NCBI GenBank assembly: GCA_004552615.1
Contig: SFNZ01000026.1
Span: 1-21,005 of the forward strand
DNA length: 21,005 bases
Source of the DNA: Bacteroidales bacterium
GTDB lineage: Bacteria > Bacteroidota > Bacteroidia > Bacteroidales > UBA932
Reading direction: 5' to 3'
The translations under genes were made by a program, and so were the position numbers. A model generated the notes under the pieces. It had not been told where the DNA came from. It did no database searches and was given only the letters and a program-made list of their open reading frames with translations. Below are positions 17,045 to 21,005 of the stretch, in pieces; the stretch's first letter is position 1, and every line of letters begins with the position of its first letter.

Positions 17045-17084
17045 TAGTATATTGGTTTCGGTGCAACGGAAGCGAATATACTAA
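17044..17084. repeat. 41-bp interrupted inverted repeat at the GH2 start
   Basis: Perfect 10-bp arms, TTAGTATATT (17044-17053) and AATATACTAA (17075-17084), flank a 21-bp centre that is itself partly self-complementary. It lies in the 71-bp gap between GH94 and GH2 and reaches the first base of the annotated GH2 start codon. It could be an operator for a dimeric regulator or an RNA hairpin controlling translation. It is unlikely to be a simple terminator, since there is no T tract after it. On the minus strand TATATTCG within it is one base off the -7 consensus. Confidence 0.65.
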
Positions 17085-17115
17085 TAAAAGATGACAAATC
17101 CATAACCTGCCAGGC

Positions 17116-19548
17116 TCATAGGTTGAGTTCAAGACTGTGGCTGCCTGGAGAATATGGAATAAATGCGGAGTGCCCGGAGGCGGAATTGTATATGACAATG
17201 TCGTATTCGGCATCCCGGAACACCCTGTGCACCCGGTACTCCCCTATCGAGGAAGGCAGGCATGGCTTGATGAGCAGGCCGTCATATTCCGGATGGATTC
17301 CGAGAAGGTACTCACTGACAGTCACCCAGTTCCAGGCCGCAGTGCCGGTCAGCCAGCTGTTCTTGCCCTCGCCGGGACGTGCGGCATCCTTGCCCGCAAC
17401 CATCTGGCAATAGACATAAGGCTCGACCTTGTGCAGTTCCTGGTCCTGGATGAAGGCCGGTGAAATCTTGCAATAATGTTCCCAGGCATCTTCAATGCGC
17501 CCGTCCAGGACCTCGGCAATAATAATCCACGGATTGTTGTGGCAGAAAATGCCGGCGTTCTCCTTGTAGCCCTGCGGATATGAGGAAATCTCTCCGTATT
17601 CCTTGTAATAGCGGGTGAAGGCTGGATTGTTCAGAACGATACCGTGCTCACAGTCAAGCATTTCCTTGACAGAGTCAAGGGCCTTGGAGCACATTCCTTC
17701 GTCCTCACCTATGCGGGCCATGGCGCACCAGCCCTGGCTTTCAATGAATATCTTCGACTCCGGGCTGGAGGACGACCCGACCTTGTTGCCGTAGAAGTCG
17801 TAGGCCCTGAGATACCATTCCCCGTCCCAGCCGGACTTTCTGACGGCCTTGTCCATTTCCCGGACATTGTCCAGGACCCTGGAAACTGGCGGAAGGTCTG
17901 CCCGGTAATGCTCCGGATGCTTCCCGAGGAAATCCAGCAGTCCGGCGAACTGATTTCCTACGAACACATAAAGCCCGGCTATCATCAGTGACTCAGCACT
18001 GCGGCCCTCCATATTGGAAGTGGTCTGGAAAGATTCGTCCGGATCTTCCGAGAAGCAGTTCAGGTTCAGGCAGTCGTTCCAGTCGGCCCTGCCTATGAGC
18101 GGAAGCCCGTGAGGGCCGAGATTATTCTCCACATGACGGAGGCTCACTGCGAGATGATCCATCAGGGTCGCGCAAGAGTCCTGTGAATCAGCATATTTCA
18201 CCTGCTCCGAGAGAATGCTGAAGTCTCCTGTCTCCTTCAGATAGGCGATTGTCCCGAAGACGAGCCAGAGGGGATCATCGTTGAAGCCGCAACCTATGTC
18301 GTTGTTGCCTTTCTTCGTAAGTAGCTGATACTGATGGTAGCAGCCTCCGTCAGAGAACTGCGTGGCGGCTATGTCAAGTATCCTCTCGCGGGCCCTTTGC
18401 GGTATCTGGTGCACGAAGCCGGCGAGATCCTGGTTGGAATCCCTGAATCCCATTCCGCGCCCGATTCCGCTCTCGAAGAAGCTTGCGCTGCGGCTCATGT
18501 TGAACGTGACCATGCACTGGTACTGGTTCCACACATTCACCATCCTGTCGAGTTCCGGGACCGGAGTTGATACCGAGAACCTGCCGAGGAGGCCGTCCCA
18601 ATATTCTTTCAGCGCTTCAAAGGCCTTGTCCACGTCCTCCACGGTCCGGAAAGAGTCCATCATCTCACGGGCCCTGGTCTTGTTGATGATGGCTGAGCAG
18701 GAGTTCAGCTCCCGGCCTGAAGGCTCTGCAAATTTATCATTTTCAGGATTTTCCACATATCCGAGCACGAAGACGACGTCTTTTGTCTCCCCTGGCTCGA
18801 GGGTAATGTCGATGCAATGCGAGGCCACCGGGCTCCATCCGTGCGCCACGGACATACCGGGATTGTTCTCCATTACCGCCCTCGGGGTGTCGAAGCCGTT
18901 GTAAGGCCCGAGGAAACTGTCCCTGTCCGTGTCGAAACCGGCCACAGGCAAATTGGCCCCGTAGAAGGCATAATGGTTCCTGCGCTCCCTATACTCTGTT
19001 TTGTGATAGATTACTCCGTCCTCTATCTCCACCTCACCTACGGATAGATTGCGCTGGAAATTCTCCATGTCAGTGGAGGCGTTCCAGAGGCACCACTCCA
19101 CGAAAGAGAAGAGAGTGAAGGACTTGGCCACGTCACTTGTATTGGTGAGTGTCACTTTGTGGACTTCGCAGCGGTGTCCGGCCGGGACGAAGAAAAGCAC
19201 GCTTGCCCTCAGCCCGTCTTTCTCGCCTGTTATGCGGGTGTATCCCATTCCGTGCCGGCACTCGTAGAAATCGAGAGGGGTACGGCAAGGCTTCCAGCCC
19301 GGAGACCAGACGGAACCGTTGTCATTGATGTAGAAATATCTTCCTCCGGAATCCATAGGAACCCCGTTGTAACGGTAACGCAGGATTCTCCTGTAGCGTG
19401 CGTCCCGGCAGAAGCAGTAGCCTCCGGCCGTGGCCGAGATCAGGGAGAAGAAATCCTCAGTCCCGAGATAGTTTATCCAGGGCCATGGGGTTGCAGGATC
19501 CGTGATGACGAACTCGCGGGAGCTGTCATCGAAATGTCCGTAAATCAT
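17116..19548 (-). CDS. GH94 cellobiose-phosphorylase-like enzyme
   Basis: This encodes 810 residues with no signal peptide, so it is cytoplasmic. GH94 enzymes split beta-linked glucose disaccharides with phosphate, giving alpha-glucose 1-phosphate and glucose and saving ATP. The N-terminal beta-sandwich spans about 1-290, then a helical linker, an (alpha/alpha)6 barrel at about 330-735 and a C-terminal beta region. The motif RADWNDCLN (487-495) contains D492, the likely general acid, at a position close to that reported for cellobiose and chitobiose phosphorylases. Other family motifs are GFRDSNQD (367-374), FCHNNPW, WLTGTAAWNW and GIHPEYDGL near the C-terminus. The length matches cellobiose phosphorylases of about 800-820 residues. 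Laminaribiose or another disaccharide is possible. It lies downstream of the GH5 gene by 93 bp. Confidence 0.9.
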   Translation of the reverse strand: MIYGHFDDSSREFVITDPATPWPWINYLGTEDFFSLISATAGGYCFCRDARYRRILRYRYNGVPMDSGGRYFYINDNGSVWSPGWKPCRTPLDFYECRHGMGYTRITGEKDGLRASVLFFVPAGHRCEVHKVTLTNTSDVAKSFTLFSFVEWCLWNASTDMENFQRNLSVGEVEIEDGVIYHKTEYRERRNHYAFYGANLPVAGFDTDRDSFLGPYNGFDTPRAVMENNPGMSVAHGWSPVASHCIDITLEPGETKDVVFVLGYVENPENDKFAEPSGRELNSCSAIINKTRAREMMDSFRTVEDVDKAFEALKEYWDGLLGRFSVSTPVPELDRMVNVWNQYQCMVTFNMSRSASFFESGIGRGMGFRDSNQDLAGFVHQIPQRARERILDIAATQFSDGGCYHQYQLLTKKGNNDIGCGFNDDPLWLVFGTIAYLKETGDFSILSEQVKYADSQDSCATLMDHLAVSLRHVENNLGPHGLPLIGRADWNDCLNLNCFSEDPDESFQTTSNMEGRSAESLMIAGLYVFVGNQFAGLLDFLGKHPEHYRADLPPVSRVLDNVREMDKAVRKSGWDGEWYLRAYDFYGNKVGSSSSPESKIFIESQGWCAMARIGEDEGMCSKALDSVKEMLDCEHGIVLNNPAFTRYYKEYGEISSYPQGYKENAGIFCHNNPWIIIAEVLDGRIEDAWEHYCKISPAFIQDQELHKVEPYVYCQMVAGKDAARPGEGKNSWLTGTAAWNWVTVSEYLLGIHPEYDGLLIKPCLPSSIGEYRVHRVFRDAEYDIVIYNSASGHSAFIPYSPGSHSLELNL

Positions 19549-19570
19549 TTGTTTAGTTATTTATTAAGGT

Positions 19571-19595
19571 CCCCCCGGCTTCGCTCGGGATGACA
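19571..19595. repeat. Intergenic GC-rich palindromic element
   Basis: CCCCCCGGCTTCGCTCGGGA followed by TGACA lies between GH5 and GH94. The core CCCGGCTTCGCTCGGG can fold with CCCGG pairing TCGGG. On the minus strand it reads as a TGTCATCCCGAGCGAAGC-type word, similar to intergenic repeats that I recall as widespread in Bacteroidetes and other phyla. There is no following T tract, so termination is doubtful. Its role may be mRNA stability between two operon genes, or it may be a mobile REP-like unit. Confidence 0.5.
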
Positions 19596-19641
19596 TAGGG
19601 GAAAAGCGGCTGGAGGCACATCGTGCCGTGATGGAGAGTTC

Positions 19642-21005
19642 TTAACGTGGTGCGCCGTCATACACTGACTTGAGCGTATATGTCCGGTCAGAAGTGCCAA
19701 ACGCCTTGTTCATTACGTCGATTAGAGGTTTGGAATCATTGATATAGCTACCGTCAGAATGGTCAATAAAGCCGAAAGACTCATTTCCTGTGCTCTTAGC
19801 CCCATTGTCCCAGACCACAGGACAGAGGCCGTACTCCCTGGCAGCCTTGAATACGAACTCGAACCAATACTGCTGGAAAGACTTCGCCCGGTCATCAGGT
19901 CTGTTGACAACACCACACTCGCCTATATATACCGGGATGTTGTTGTCCAGATATTTCTCTTTCAGCATCTTGAATGTATCAATTACATTCTTCTCGCTGT
20001 GATTCGGGTCTTTCTTGCCGTCAGCTCCGGTATGTCCCCATTCAGTATATGCCTGATTCTGGCCGAGGGCATATCCCGAAGGATCATAGAAATGCACGGA
20101 CACTATCAGCCTGTCCCTGGCTGAATCTTCCGGGAGAATAAGATTATTGACTGTAAGCGAAGGATTTGCGGTATATCCGAGGACAGCGAGGTATCTGCCG
20201 GCATTGTTTCCTCCCGTCGAGCGTACTGTGGTAACAAATGCCTGGGCAAGTTCATTGATCACGGAATATTGCTTTCCGCCGTCTGTGAGGTTGCCGCCGC
20301 CTCCCCAGCCACCGTCCTGAATTTCATTGTATCCCTCGAATATGAGCCAGTCGCCCTCATCCGCGAATTTCTGTGCAATCTGTTTCCAGACAGCCTTGTA
20401 CTTCGCCATCATCTCGGTCTTGAATGCCTCATTCTGGGCGGCCTTGTGTACGCAGAGCCATCCTGTCTCAGGACTGTCGTCGTGATGGATGTTCACTATG
20501 GCATTGAGACCGGCATCCTTTGCATAACCTGCAATCTCGGCCACCCTGTCAAGCCAGGCAGCTTCAACCACATAATCAGGCGCATCCCCGATATGACCCA
20601 TCCAGGTCACTGGAATGCGGACAGTGGAGAAGCCCTTGGCCTTTATGCCGTCCATCGTCTCCCGGGTGCATTTCGCATTGCCCCAGAAAGTCTCACCTGA
20701 GACTCCGTTGATGACTGCATCCATCTGGTTGCCAAGGTTCCAGCCATAGCCCAGTTTACCGGATAACGCAACAGCATTATTTCCCGGCAATGAAGGTTTG
20801 TCAAGGAATGACAGATCCTCCACCGCAGCAGCCTGATTGACAGTCAGATATTTCTTCTGCACATCACTGACAATTGAGAACTGTACAGATCTCGGCTGAT
20901 AACTGTCATTGGCAGAAACTTTTACGGTCAATTCGGAGGAATTGTCCTTGACAGCGGACGCCGTGACCCCGCACCAGTCGCTCTGGCCGACAATATAAGG
21001 CTTCA
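19642..21005 (-). CDS. BACON-GH5 endo-beta-glucanase or xyloglucanase (5' end cut)
   Basis: The frame is open to the window edge, so the N-terminus and signal peptide are missing; about 453 codons are visible. The portion at about 20830-21005 is a BACON domain, recognisable by a SDWCGV start, an SANDSYQPRS core and a closing YLTVNQAA strand. The catalytic domain follows with GWNLGNQMDA, VRIPVTWMG and NIHHDDS. The acid/base glutamate is in EGYNEIQDG (codon 20323-20325), SVHFYDP follows, and the nucleophile is in YIGECGV (codon 19918-19920). The pattern looks closest to subfamily GH5_4, which includes endoglucanases and xyloglucanases. A BACON-GH5_4 layout is known from the Bacteroides ovatus surface xyloglucanase. 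It would supply oligosaccharides for the downstream GH94 and GH2 enzymes. The subfamily and the surface location are inferred. Confidence 0.9.
   Translation of the reverse strand, partial: KPYIVGQSDWCGVTASAVKDNSSELTVKVSANDSYQPRSVQFSIVSDVQKKYLTVNQAAAVEDLSFLDKPSLPGNNAVALSGKLGYGWNLGNQMDAVINGVSGETFWGNAKCTRETMDGIKAKGFSTVRIPVTWMGHIGDAPDYVVEAAWLDRVAEIAGYAKDAGLNAIVNIHHDDSPETGWLCVHKAAQNEAFKTEMMAKYKAVWKQIAQKFADEGDWLIFEGYNEIQDGGWGGGGNLTDGGKQYSVINELAQAFVTTVRSTGGNNAGRYLAVLGYTANPSLTVNNLILPEDSARDRLIVSVHFYDPSGYALGQNQAYTEWGHTGADGKKDPNHSEKNVIDTFKMLKEKYLDNNIPVYIGECGVVNRPDDRAKSFQQYWFEFVFKAAREYGLCPVVWDNGAKSTGNESFGFIDHSDGSYINDSKPLIDVMNKAFGTSDRTYTLKSVYDGAPR

Noticed and set aside
17045..17115. Full Bacteroidetes promoter between GH94 and the compact GH2
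   Set aside because: TATATTCG is one base off the -7 consensus and the nearby TTTG is only about 14 bp away instead of 19-21, so I list only the inverted repeat.
1..21005. SusC/SusD pair, CRISPR array, tRNA, rRNA, transposase or integrase
   Set aside because: None was found on either strand. The glycosidase clusters therefore cannot be called complete polysaccharide utilisation loci from this window.

Overview
The window looks like a chromosomal fragment from a gut or rumen member of the order Bacteroidales. Four things support this: TAnnTTTG-type -7 promoter elements, a BACON domain fused to a GH5 glycanase, a lipoprotein whose residues after the cysteine (S-K-D-D) resemble the Bacteroidetes surface-export signal, and a dense set of polysaccharide-degrading enzymes. 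GC appears to be slightly above 50%. No rRNA, tRNA, CRISPR array, insertion sequence or susC/susD pair is visible. All protein assignments come from reading motifs, not from database searches.

Region A (1-270) has no convincing gene. It holds two near-identical 46-bp direct repeats and further palindromic GCAAAAG/CTTTTGC units. Region B (271-7976) is a possible multi-gene system. It contains a small predicted membrane protein (minus strand), a classical AAA ATPase (plus strand), a 1648-residue DUF4132/MolR-like protein (minus strand) and a 153-residue protein whose predicted strand/helix order resembles a beta-grasp (ubiquitin/MoaD-like) fold. The last two form an operon with an 11-bp gap. 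The ATPase and DUF4132 genes overlap tail-to-tail by 14 bp. In E. coli a DUF4132 protein (YehI) also lies near an AAA+ ATPase (YehL), so an ATPase/DUF4132 partnership has precedent. Its job is unknown.

Region C (8057-15144, plus strand) looks like a galactan-use cluster. A BASS-type (bile acid:sodium symporter family) membrane transporter overlaps by 4 bp a GH53 endo-beta-1,4-galactanase lipoprotein. Two secreted GH2 enzymes follow, probably beta-galactosidases. The galactanase would cut galactan at the cell surface and the GH2 enzymes would trim the products in the periplasm.

Region D (15137-21005, minus strand) looks like a beta-glucan or xyloglucan cluster. In transcription order it has a BACON-GH5 endoglucanase (cut by the window edge), a cytoplasmic GH94 cellobiose-phosphorylase-like enzyme and a third secreted GH2. 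A 41-bp interrupted inverted repeat lies between GH94 and GH2 and covers the annotated GH2 start. Regions C and D meet tail-to-tail with an 8-bp overlap. Sugar uptake genes and a regulator for either cluster must lie outside the window.
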